Positions 1-6,364 are shown, counted from the stretch's first letter. The stretch is DNA of 6,914 nucleotides from Bacteroidetes bacterium 4572_114 (GCA_002254335.1 NIVA01000214.1:1-6914); one strand, 5' to 3'. Numbers and translations are program-made. Notes: a model not told the origin generated them from the sequence alone.

Positions 1-175
1 AGGGTGGAAGAGTGGAAAGGGGAAAGATGGAAAGGTGGAAAGGGGAAAGGGGAAAGATGGAAGGGTGGAAAGGTGGAAAGGGGAAAGATGGAAGGGTGGA
101 ATGGGGAAAGGGGAAAGATGGAAGGGTGGAAAGGGGGAAGGGGGTAAGATGGAAAGGGAAAGGAATGGGGGAAGG
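1..175. repeat. Purine-only tandem array, period about 30-31 bp
   Basis: The plus strand is almost entirely G and A, with only scattered T. The anchor word GATGG recurs at 26, 56, 87, 117 and 148, giving spacings of 30, 31, 30 and 31. This makes about five degenerate units plus a partial unit cut by the window edge. Each unit runs GATGGAA, then GGGTGGAA, then one or two GGGGAAA blocks. The alternating 30/31 spacing and the lack of a usable start codon argue against coding. Such a homopurine/homopyrimidine tract could form triplex DNA, and its G-runs could stack, but neither is shown here. The array may continue beyond base 1. Confidence 0.85.
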
Positions 176-190
176 GTTGTAGTTAATTGA

Positions 191-260
191 CGTTTCCAAG
201 TTTTATGGACGTTGGAAAGTCAGGGACAAACCTTTCCATCGTCCGTAGGACATGGAAACG
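191..260 (+). repeat. Long imperfect hairpin (29-bp arms, 12-nt loop)
   Basis: Bases 191-219 and 232-260 are inverted copies, with the 12-nt loop TCAGGGACAAAC between them. Of 29 arm positions, 24 form Watson-Crick pairs, three are G-U wobbles if the plus strand is the RNA, and two (A-A and U-U) are mismatches. On the minus strand the same three wobbles would be A-C mismatches, so the fold favours a plus-strand transcript. No promoter was recognised for it. It lies between the purine array and three further hairpins. It could be a structured RNA, a REP-like mobile palindrome, or an old inverted duplication. Confidence 0.7.
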
Positions 261-298
261 TTAGTGTTGGGTCTTGTTGTGCCTGAGTCTTTGGGATT

Positions 299-331
299 AG
301 ACCTAACAGGTTTTAAAAACCTGTTAGGTCT
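299..331. repeat. Perfect palindrome, 16-bp arms
   Basis: Arms 299-314 and 316-331 are perfectly complementary around the single base A315. The inner 15-bp left arm is GACCTAACAGGTTTT. As RNA it would form a hairpin closed within the TTTTAAAAA centre. It is not followed by a T-run on either strand, so it is not a standard terminator. An outer 8-bp inverted repeat, GCCTGAGT (281-288) and ACTCAGGC (341-348), brackets it. From memory, palindromes of this kind recur between genes in Bacteroidota, but I could not check this. Confidence 0.85.
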
Positions 332-345
332 TCATGCCGTACTCA

Positions 346-376
346 GGCCCGGTGCGTTTTGAAAACGCGCCGGGTC
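346..376 (+). repeat. Palindrome, 15-bp arms with two G-U pairs
   Basis: Left arm GGCCCGGTGCGTTTT (346-360) and right arm AAAACGCGCCGGGTC (362-376) flank the single base G361. Thirteen pairs are Watson-Crick. Two (347 with 375, 353 with 369) are G-U wobbles in the plus-strand orientation. Arm length, one-base centre and TTTT-N-AAAA core are identical to those of the 299-331 palindrome, but most of the stem bases differ in a paired, compensating way. I read the two as members of one hairpin family. It is not followed by a T-run, so terminator function is unlikely. Confidence 0.82.
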
Positions 377-387
377 TTGTTGGGACG

Positions 388-422
388 TATTCCCTTAGCG
401 ACTCGAAGTCGCTTAGGGAATA
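388..422. repeat. Perfect palindrome, 16-bp arms, adjacent to the glyA terminator
   Basis: TATTCCCTTAGCGACT (388-403) pairs perfectly with AGTCGCTTAGGGAATA (407-422) across the 3-nt loop CGA. Its last two bases overlap or abut the T-run of the glyA terminator, so minus-strand readthrough past that terminator would transcribe this hairpin next. It could act as a backup 3' stabiliser or be a member of the local palindrome cluster. Its core differs from the TTTT-N-AAAA core of the two preceding palindromes. Confidence 0.85.
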
Positions 423-454
423 AAAAAAGGCTGCCCCAATATTTTGAAGCAGCC
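422..454 (-). terminator. Intrinsic terminator of glyA
   Basis: Read on the minus strand, GGCTGCTTCAA (454-444), the loop AATA and TTGGGGCAGCC (439-429) form an 11-bp stem with two G-U pairs. Seven T residues follow at once (428-422). It starts 27 bp past the glyA stop codon. This is a textbook rho-independent terminator, and its position fits the end of the glyA transcript. Confidence 0.92.
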
Positions 455-480
455 CCTGTATTTAAACTTACAAATCTTTA

Positions 481-1628
481 TTAGTACGCGAATAAAGGAA
501 AATCCTTCATCAACCTATTTACTTCGGTTTTCACATCCTGCAATGCTTTTTCATCGTCCAGTTTGTTGATGCCCTGGTCGATAAGTTCAACGATAGCCGG
601 AATGTGTTCTTCTTTCAACCCCCTGGTAGTTATTGCCGGTGTTCCCACGCGCAGGCCCGAAGCCTGGAAGGGGCTACGGCTGTCAAATGGGACCATGTTT
701 TTATTCACGGTAATGTCGGCCAGTACAAGTGCGTTTTCAACCTGGCGGCCTGTGATATCAGGAAACTTAGTCCTTAGGTCGATAAGCATCAAGTGGTTAT
801 CGGTGCCATTGGAAATAACATGGTAACCTTTATCGATAAAAGCTTTGGCCATAACATTGGCATTTTTCTTTACCTGGAGGATGTATTCCATAAAACTATC
901 TGTTAGTGCTTCGCCGTAGGCCACAGCTTTGGAGGCGATAACATGCTCCAACGGCCCGCCCTGGATGCCCGGAAAAACTGCCGAATTGAGGATCATCGAC
1001 ATTTTTTTTACCGTGCCCTTTTTAGTGGTGAGGCCCCAGGGGTTTTCAAAATTCTCGCCCATCATTATCATCCCGCCACGTGGCCCGCGAAGGGTTTTGT
1101 GTGTAGTTGTGGTTACGATGTGGCAATGAGGTAAAGGATCGTTCAATATCCCCTTGGCGATCAGCCCGGCAGGGTGGGCGATATCGGCCATGAGCAGTGC
1201 GCCCACTTCATCGGCAATGTTGCGCATACGTTCGTAGTCCCAGTCGCGTGAGTAGGCCGAGGCCCCGGCAATTATCAGTTTTGGCTTTTCGCGCATGGCG
1301 GTTTCCTCCATCTGATCGTAGTCGATGGTACCTGTTTCTTTGTCCACTTTGTAGGCAACCGGCCTGTAAAGGATACCGGAAGAATTTACGGCGGAGCCAT
1401 GCGACAGGTGGCCACCATGTGAAAGGTCGAGGCCCATAAATGTATCGCCCGGCTTGAGGCAGGCCAGGAAAACCGCCATGTTGGCCTGTGCGCCCGAGTG
1501 GGGCTGTACGTTAACAAACTCTGCGTCAAAAAGCTCTTTTGCACGGTCGATGGCCAGTTGTTCGGTCTGATCATTTGTCTCTCTTTTTCCTTTTCTATAA
1601 TATCAAAAACCTGCTTGTCTCTTTCCAT
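481..1628 (-). pseudogene. glyA: Serine hydroxymethyltransferase, internally deleted and frameshifted
   Basis: Serine hydroxymethyltransferase converts serine and tetrahydrofolate to glycine and methylene-tetrahydrofolate, with PLP as cofactor, in the cytoplasm. The start ATG (1626-1628) opens MERDKQVFDIIEKEKERQ, the usual N-terminus. The frame then breaks at 1572-1575. In another frame, protein resumes as DQTEQLAIDRAKELF and runs cleanly to the stop at 481-483, through QPHSGAQANM, MADIAHPAGLIA and the PLP-lysine motif THKTLRGPRGG. About 44-45 residues normally lie between ERQ and DQTEQ. They include the LIASEN segment and the YAEGYPGKRYYGG segment with active-site Tyr and Glu. Restoring 133 bp gives 426 codons plus stop, the usual family length. 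As written, no active enzyme could be made. A promoter and a terminator frame the gene. True pseudogene and assembly deletion are both possible; the gene identity is certain. Confidence 0.93.
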
Positions 1629-1681
1629 TATTTTATTCTTAAATTGTTCTGAATATTAATTTACTTCCTTGATTTTGCGTG

Positions 1682-1710
1682 CAAAAGTATAATTTATTTT
1701 AGGTTTTCAA
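1682..1710 (-). promoter_or_regulatory. glyA: Predicted Bacteroidota-type promoter of glyA
   Basis: On the minus strand, TACTTTTG (1689-1682) matches the Bacteroidota -7 consensus TAnnTTTG, and TTG (1710-1708) sits 18 bp upstream in the place of the -33 element. The glyA ATG lies about 54 bp downstream. The -33 triplet overlaps the stop codon region of the Rpn gene, so the two genes are tightly packed, yet glyA seems to have its own promoter. No Shine-Dalgarno sequence is evident near the ATG, as is usual in this phylum. Confidence 0.6.
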
Positions 1711-2675
1711 TTGTTCTTTCCTTTTCCGGTTTTATACTTCCTTAATTGCTCAATTTTTTCAACAGATAAATTTGTAATTTCAATAATTATCTGATTATCA
1801 TAACCATTTTCAATTAATTTTAGTGCAACCTTTTCCAATCCTTTTTCCAATCCTTTTTCCATTCCTTTCTTCATCCCTTCTTGAATTCCTTCTTGAATTC
1901 CTTCTCTTCTAAGCATTGTTGCGGTGGATACAAATTGTTGTTCAGCTTGTTCCGATATATTTCTCATGGTTTCTAAGTATTTATTGGTGTCGATGGATGT
2001 TGCATTTAACATATATGTAATGATTGTATCAAAAAAATGTCTCCCTTGCTCTGTTTGTAATACTTGATTAAGGCTAACAAAGATACTACTAAGTTTCCTG
2101 ATTATTTCCTGTTCATTAAAAATATTTTTCATTACCAAAAGCCCAATCTGAAGCTCAAGGCTTTCAAAAAGTCCCACAAGTTCTTTGTCGGAATAGGTTG
2201 ACGTGTCTATTAATTCGTAATCAAAAGAGGGAATGTATTTCTTGAGTTCTTCGTCGATATTGTTGAAATATGCTTCAAATGGTTTGTTTTGCCATTCTTT
2301 TTTTCCGTGATAGAAAATAATTGGGATAACAACCGTAAGGTTTTGCTTTTGCTTTATTTGCACTCCCCAAACGCTCAGCATATAACCAATAAGCTGGAAG
2401 TGTGGGAATAATTCAGGTTGGCTTTTGTGTTCAAATAGTAATGAGATTTTTACGTTTGTGCTGTTCCCATACCTGCAATTATAGACTAAGTCGGAATAAC
2501 TTGTACGCAGATGTTTGTCAAGATATTCTGTTTTGTCGAGGATGAGCGTATCCAATTTCAGGTTTTTAACAATTTCAGGGCTTATTGTTTTTGACACAAA
2601 TTCCCTTAAATCCTTTTTCCTGGAAAACAAGCTCTTGAAAAACTTATCGTGTGTATTTATTAATTTTTTCTCCAT
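1707..2675 (-). CDS. Rpn family recombination-promoting nuclease / YhgA-like putative transposase
   Basis: This 322-residue protein belongs to the Rpn (transposase_31, YhgA-like) family. Family members are PD-(D/E)XK DNA endonucleases that raise RecA-independent recombination. Near the N-terminus is the hallmark THDKFFKSLFS (residues 8-18). The nuclease-type core follows: D62 in YSDLVYNCRYG, E82-x-K84 in LLFEHKSQPELF, and Q94 in FQLIGYML. The C-terminus (about residues 260-290) is a run of four-residue [EK]G-x-x repeats, a known variable tail of the family. I chose ATG 2675 because it places the HDKFFK motif where the family has it; the upstream TTG at 2702 lies inside an inverted repeat. The gene is more AT-rich than glyA and sits between polysaccharide export genes and glyA without functional kinship, so it is probably an acquired gene. 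The frame is intact. Confidence 0.88.
   Translation of the reverse strand: MEKKLINTHDKFFKSLFSRKKDLREFVSKTISPEIVKNLKLDTLILDKTEYLDKHLRTSYSDLVYNCRYGNSTNVKISLLFEHKSQPELFPHFQLIGYMLSVWGVQIKQKQNLTVVIPIIFYHGKKEWQNKPFEAYFNNIDEELKKYIPSFDYELIDTSTYSDKELVGLFESLELQIGLLVMKNIFNEQEIIRKLSSIFVSLNQVLQTEQGRHFFDTIITYMLNATSIDTNKYLETMRNISEQAEQQFVSTATMLRREGIQEGIQEGMKKGMEKGLEKGLEKVALKLIENGYDNQIIIEITNLSVEKIEQLRKYKTGKGKNN
1829..1911 (-). repeat. In-frame 12-bp tandem repeats in the Rpn gene tail
   Basis: Units of 12 bp follow one another: CCTTTTTCCAAT, CCTTTTTCCATT and CCTTTCTTCATC, then CCTTCTTGAATT twice (plus-strand reading), with a shortened 11-bp unit at 1829-1839. Each unit encodes four residues of the type EGIQ, KGME or KGLE. 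Gain or loss of a unit keeps the reading frame, so tail length could vary between strains. Two exact copies side by side (1876-1899) suggest recent slippage. Confidence 0.8.
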
Positions 2676-2686
2676 TCTATTCGTAT

Positions 2687-2703
2687 ATTGACACTCTGTC
2701 AAT
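2687..2703. promoter_or_regulatory. Inverted repeat in the Rpn gene leader, possible operator
   Basis: ATTGACA (2687-2693) and TGTCAAT (2697-2703) form a perfect 7-bp inverted repeat with a CTC spacer, 12 bp upstream of the chosen ATG at 2675 and downstream of the predicted promoter. It could bind a dimeric repressor or form a small hairpin in the leader that hinders translation. The repeat is seen directly; its role is inferred. Confidence 0.4.
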
Positions 2704-2752
2704 TCGTTAATTTATTTTCTTGTTTATCCAACAATACAGAAGAAAAGTCTTT

Positions 2753-2761
2753 GCAAAATTA
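2753..2761 (-). promoter_or_regulatory. Predicted -7 promoter element of the Rpn gene
   Basis: On the minus strand TAATTTTGC (2761-2753) fits the Bacteroidota -7 consensus TAnnTTTGC exactly. It lies 77 bp upstream of ATG 2675, leaving a leader of about 70 nt that contains the inverted repeat at 2687-2703. I see no convincing TTTG about 19 bp further upstream, so the -33 part is weak. The rest of the 2704-2963 gap is AT-rich and shows no gene and no clear terminator for the preceding ATPase. Confidence 0.5.
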
Positions 2762-2963
2762 CATAAATAAATAATTCTACTTTTCACGTTTCGACTTTCG
2801 GGATTGGTGCAAAATAGTACCTGATGGCTTGCTCAAAAATAACTTCCGGTTTTTATGAACATCTTTTGCACACATGCTTCGTTAAAAATACTCACCATAT
2901 CCTTGCTATGATTGCGTTTTTTGCCTTGCCTGTGCACAAAATATTGCCCCTAAATTCCCGGAC

Positions 2964-4178
2964 TTATTTCTGAGTAAGCCCTGAGGATATCTCAACATCA
3001 TACTTAATGGCAATAAAACCAACTTCAAACTGGTGCTTATCGTGAGATGCCACCGTTACCGGCCCTGCGTTTTTTTGGTGATAAACTAACATTCCGGTTT
3101 CATCTAACAGCCATGCCGAGATATTAAACTCACCCCGGAGCAACGGAATATTTTGATACTTAATATTTACGGTATGGTTTGCTTTTCCTGAAAACACCAT
3201 ATTTTTATCTTTCGATAAATTTATGGCATGAACAGGTATATTATCATTCCTGATAATGCCGATACACAACACATACGGGCTGTCGTCGAGGCTTTCAATT
3301 TCAACGGCTATTCGAAGGTCGTCGTTTACCTTTAGTTGCACTGGTTCAGTTGAATCATTTAAAACCAACGATTTAATCCTTTTGCTGTACGAATTGGGTA
3401 TCTTGTCTCCAATTTTCTTTGACGGTTTTTGCGCGGCTTCTTTTTCGCGCTGGTAGTTTTCGTAAGCTGCAGTTACTTCACTGGATACGCCGCTCATTTC
3501 AATTTTTCCGTTTTTGAGCCATATAGCCCTTTCGCAGAGCAATTGTATTTGGTACATCGAATGGCTACAAAAAACAATGGTCTTTCCGGCATCTTTAAAT
3601 GCAATCATCCGGTCGAGGCTTTTTTTCTGAAAATACTGGTCGCCAACACTAAGTGCCTCGTCTATTACAAGGAGTTCAGGGTTGATGCTGGTAGCGATTG
3701 AAAAAGCCAACCTTACGTTCATCCCTGACGAATATGACCTGACCGGCTGGTCGATAAAATCCCCGATTTCGGCAAAAGCGAGTATTTCGTTTTCGTAATC
3801 CAGTATCTCCTTTTTGGATAATCCTAAGAGTGCGGCATTCAGATAATAATTTTTCCTGCCCGACAATTCCGGCTGGAAACCTGTCCCTAATTCAAGGAGC
3901 GCCCCAACCCGGCCTTTGAGGTCCACATTTCCGGCTGATGGTGTAAGCGTGCCTGCAAGTATTTTCAGCAAAGTACTTTTTCCCGCTCCGTTTTCACCTA
4001 TTATCCCAACACATTCACCTTTGTTTACCGAAAATGAAACGTTGTTGAGTGAAGCAAAAGCCTGGTGAAACGGCTTCCGGAAAAACACCTCCCTCAACCT
4101 GTCGGACGGTTTTTTGTATAGCCGGTAAACTTTGCTGATACCACTGACCTCGATGGCTTTATCCTGGAATATGTTCAT
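2964..4178 (-). CDS. Wzt-like ABC transporter ATP-binding protein for polysaccharide/O-antigen export
   Basis: This 404-residue cytoplasmic ATPase would power export of a lipid-linked polysaccharide through the inner membrane with the permease encoded just upstream. In order it has a Walker A GENGAGKST (61-69), a Q-loop glutamine in GTGFQPELSGRKN (Q102), the ABC signature YSSGMNVRLAFS (149-160), Walker B LLVIDEALSVGD (169-180) and an H-loop histidine in FCSHS (H206). These sequences fit the Wzt/TagH/KpsT group. Residues from about 255 to 395 form a beta-rich extension like the Wzt C-terminal domain, which in characterised O-antigen exporters recognises the capped glycan end. The ATG at 4178 opens MNIFQDKAIEVSGISKVYR, a normal start for the family. 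The gene is intact. It is separated from the broken permease by a terminator-like hairpin and an 11-bp tandem array. Confidence 0.93.
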   Translation of the reverse strand: MNIFQDKAIEVSGISKVYRLYKKPSDRLREVFFRKPFHQAFASLNNVSFSVNKGECVGIIGENGAGKSTLLKILAGTLTPSAGNVDLKGRVGALLELGTGFQPELSGRKNYYLNAALLGLSKKEILDYENEILAFAEIGDFIDQPVRSYSSGMNVRLAFSIATSINPELLVIDEALSVGDQYFQKKSLDRMIAFKDAGKTIVFCSHSMYQIQLLCERAIWLKNGKIEMSGVSSEVTAAYENYQREKEAAQKPSKKIGDKIPNSYSKRIKSLVLNDSTEPVQLKVNDDLRIAVEIESLDDSPYVLCIGIIRNDNIPVHAINLSKDKNMVFSGKANHTVNIKYQNIPLLRGEFNISAWLLDETGMLVYHQKNAGPVTVASHDKHQFEVGFIAIKYDVEISSGLTQK

Positions 4179-4189
4179 GTTTGATTATT

Positions 4190-4288
4190 GTAGTTAATTG
4201 GTGGTAATTAGGTGGTAATTAAGTTGTAATTGAGTTGTGATTCGGTTGTAATTCGGTAGTCATTAAGTAGTTATTCAATAGTCATATA
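4190..4288. repeat. Nine-unit 11-bp tandem array upstream of the ATPase gene
   Basis: Nine contiguous 11-bp units run without a gap: GTAGTTAATTG, GTGGTAATTAG, GTGGTAATTAA, GTTGTAATTGA, GTTGTGATTCG, GTTGTAATTCG, GTAGTCATTAA, GTAGTTATTCA and ATAGTCATATA. The rough consensus is GTnGTnATTnn. The array ends 11 bp before the ATPase start codon, so it fills most of that gene's leader on the minus strand. Eleven base pairs is close to one helical turn, so repeated motifs would face the same side of the DNA. Degenerate units imply an old array. No -7 element was found inside it. Confidence 0.85.
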
Positions 4289-4300
4289 GTGATCCGGTCT

Positions 4301-4319
4301 AAAAAGCTGTCAGACAGCT
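4301..4319 (-). terminator. Weak intrinsic terminator after the permease gene
   Basis: Read on the minus strand, AGCTGT, the loop CTG and ACAGCT are followed by a T-run (4305-4301). The stem has only 6-7 bp, so termination may be partial. It lies about 60 bp past the permease stop codon and would separate the permease from the ATPase transcript, or let through a reduced amount. Confidence 0.5.
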
Positions 4320-4381
4320 CTTCACCCAAATATTTGCTTGTTAGATTTGATGCTCACCGGGTGACTGAGTATGGGCAAGTT

Positions 4382-5099
4382 CTACAAAACATCGGCGAAA
4401 TGTGGTTTGAGCCGCTGAAACACCATGGCCCCGGCCAGAAACAACAATCCTGTAAAAGTCCAGAAGAATATTGCCATTTCCTGATATTCGAAAAACCAGG
4501 TACGTTCCAAAAAAGTGTAGCGGTATCCTTCGGTGATATAAAAGAACGGGTTGAACAGGGCGATATATTTATAATTCCCCTGCAACATGCCATAGGGCCA
4601 AATAATTGGGGTTGCCCAGAATAGCACCGAGGTAGCCACTGTGATAAGGTTGCCAATATCCCTCACAAAGACCGTAAGTGCCGAAACAAGCCAGCCTATC
4701 CCGGCAAGCAAAAAACAGGTGGATAATGAACGCCGTAAAAATCTTGATCAACGGGATTATGCCAACTTTAAAAGAGGTTTTTTTTATCAGGTACGAATAC
4801 TGGATAAGTGAGCTTGAGGAGGTTATGAGGGTTTCGCTTATAAACAGCCAGGGCACCATCGCGCATATCAGCCAGGGCACGAAGGGGAGGCCGCTCTCCA
4901 TAACACGGATTTTCAGGCCGTAAGTAAATGCAAACCACATAACCAGGATTATCACAGCCGGCTGCATAAATGCCCAGGGAAGCCCAATATATGAAGCAAG
5001 ATATTTGTTTTGAAAGTCGCGCTTTACAAGCTGCTGGATTAAATACCGTTGATTAACCATTGATTGAAGAAAAAAGAGAAATGCTTTAAGGTATTTCAT
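4382..5099 (-). pseudogene. Wzm-like ABC-2 permease for polysaccharide export, internally deleted
   Basis: This is the membrane partner of the downstream ATPase. The ATG at 5099 opens MKYLKAFLFFLQSMVNQRY, then LVKRDFQNKYLASYIGLPWA, which is the cytoplasmic interface segment of ABC-2 polysaccharide permeases, followed by hydrophobic helices and YSYLIKKTSF. After residue 130 (IIHLFF, near 4710) the frame breaks at a T6 run (plus-strand A6, 4710-4715). The protein resumes in another frame as LLAGIGWLVSALTVFVRDIG, through WATPIIWPYGML and NPFFYITEGYRYTF, to the stop at 4382. Homologues have about 30 residues, most of a membrane helix pair and a loop, between these parts. Adding about 92 bp would restore roughly 269 residues, the family length. 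As written the gene makes no working permease. Whether the deletion is real is open. Confidence 0.88.
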
Positions 5100-5263
5100 G
5101 TGGGTATTTTGGAGGATAATTTATTATTGAGGACACTCTGAAAGGTGAAATGTCTCATTTATTTCCTGACTTTTCGGAGTTGGCCCATTATTACTATTTA
5201 TTTTTAAAAACACAATATGTTGGTTGTTAATATTAAACTGTAAATCCGTAGTATGTTGCCTGT

Positions 5264-6364
5264 TTATAATCCGTTGGCCCTGTTTAAAATTGTTTCCATA
5301 TCTGACGGTTTAATATGATCCCTGTACTCTTCTAATTTCCAATAAACAAAATTCAGAAGTTGTTTTTCAAAAGGAATATTGCTTTTATAAGAGTCAGTGT
5401 AACAATAAAATACATCAATGTCCGATTCCGTAAAAATTGTAATGGCAGTCTTTATATCCTTTTCCACGAAAGTATTTTTCAGGCTGTCAACCCTCTTTCT
5501 AAGATATTTCAATATAAAGGCTCTATAAGTGGAATGGACGTTTATATTATCAACATCAGCTTTATAAAACTCCTTAATTGCACTTTCTTCATCATTTTCC
5601 ATTAAATGGATTTTTGCCAGGCTAATATTTGCTTCATTTGAAAATGGTTTTAGCCTGGTAGATTTAACAAAAAACTCCCTGGCTTCAATAAACTGGCCCT
5701 TCTTTGCACAACAAATGCCAAGGCTGTTCAGCACATTGCTATGAAACGGGTTTGTTTTCAACGAACTTTGAAAATTGTTGATTGCCTCGTCTGTTTTGCC
5801 CATCTTAAACAAGGCCAGCCCCTTAAACCATTTTAAAGGTGTTGATGATGGATCGATTGTGCTGAACCATGAATACGCTTGGTCTATTTCACTTATTACC
5901 AATTTGTTGTTATTCAAATCCAGCATCTTCAAAGCCCTTTTGGTGTGCATTTCGCCAGATATTTTTTTAAGCCCGGTATATGATGCCGCCAACAACACTA
6001 AAACCACTGGCACAGTTATTAACTGCATTTTTTTAGAATAAGCATCTGTCCGGGCTTTATTGCCAAAAAGCTGAAAATGCTTTGCAATAGCAATGGCCAT
6101 TATAAAATGAAGATAAATATTATGTTCGATCCTTTCCCGGGGAAAACTAAAGAATGAAAAGGTTGAGTATCCGATAAGTGCAAACAGCATTAGTGAGCAG
6201 AAAATCCGCTCTTCTCTGTTTTTTGATGCTTTAATGATTTTGCTTAAATATATAATGCTGATCAATAATATTGTGAGCCAGGTTATTAAACCAAATATCC
6301 CATTTTCTGAAAGTACCCATAAAAAATCATTATGAGGTCTTTGCAATCTCTTTTTTTCAGGCAT
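5264..6364 (-). pseudogene. O-antigen ligase/polymerase, C-terminal fragment with TPR domain
   Basis: This is the C-terminal part of a Wzy_C-family membrane protein that joins or polymerises glycan units in the periplasm. The open frame runs 366 codons to the stop at 5264-5266. Its apparent ATG at 6362-6364 is internal to the real gene. It holds RPHNDFLWVLSENG (9-22), the conserved periplasmic loop motif that follows the GxGxxNW region; several membrane helices; and FSFPRERIEH (72-81), a typical motif of the Bacteroidota branch. From about 170 to 275 it has TPR-like pairs such as MGKTDEAINNFQSSLKTNP and LGICCAKKGQFIEAREFF. The preceding coding segment continues upstream in another frame, broken at the T7 run 6370-6376. 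The fusion of ligase and TPR is usual for this group. Ligase versus polymerase cannot be decided from sequence. Confidence 0.85.

Noticed and set aside
1..175. Regularly spaced repeats of about 30 bp suggesting a CRISPR array
   Set aside because: Units are contiguous and degenerate with no unique spacers between them, and no cas genes are nearby. It is a purine minisatellite.
299..422. The three palindromes as terminators of a plus-strand gene
   Set aside because: None is followed by a T-run on the plus strand, and no plus-strand gene lies upstream within the window.
563..1439. Several plus-strand open frames opposite glyA
   Set aside because: They are antisense shadows of a conserved coding gene, and their translations look like no known protein.
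1707..2675. The Rpn gene as an insertion sequence with terminal inverted repeats
   Set aside because: No terminal inverted repeats or target-site duplications were found at its borders, and the family, despite its putative transposase label, is not a classical IS transposase.
2676..2702. TTG codon at 2702 as the start of the Rpn protein
   Set aside because: It adds nine residues not typical of the family, lies within an inverted repeat, and an ATG at 2675 gives the usual spacing to the HDKFFK motif.
2805..2820. TATTTTGC on the minus strand as another -7 element
   Set aside because: The spacing between TA and TTTGC is one base instead of two, and no -33 partner is seen.
4710..4715. Programmed ribosomal frameshift at the T6 run in the permease
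   Set aside because: A frameshift would not restore the roughly 30 missing residues of the membrane region, so a deletion explains the data better.
6362..6364. ATG as a true start of a separate TPR protein
   Set aside because: It lies inside the conserved ligase loop just before RPHNDF, and the preceding bases encode the adjoining conserved segment in another frame. It is an internal methionine.
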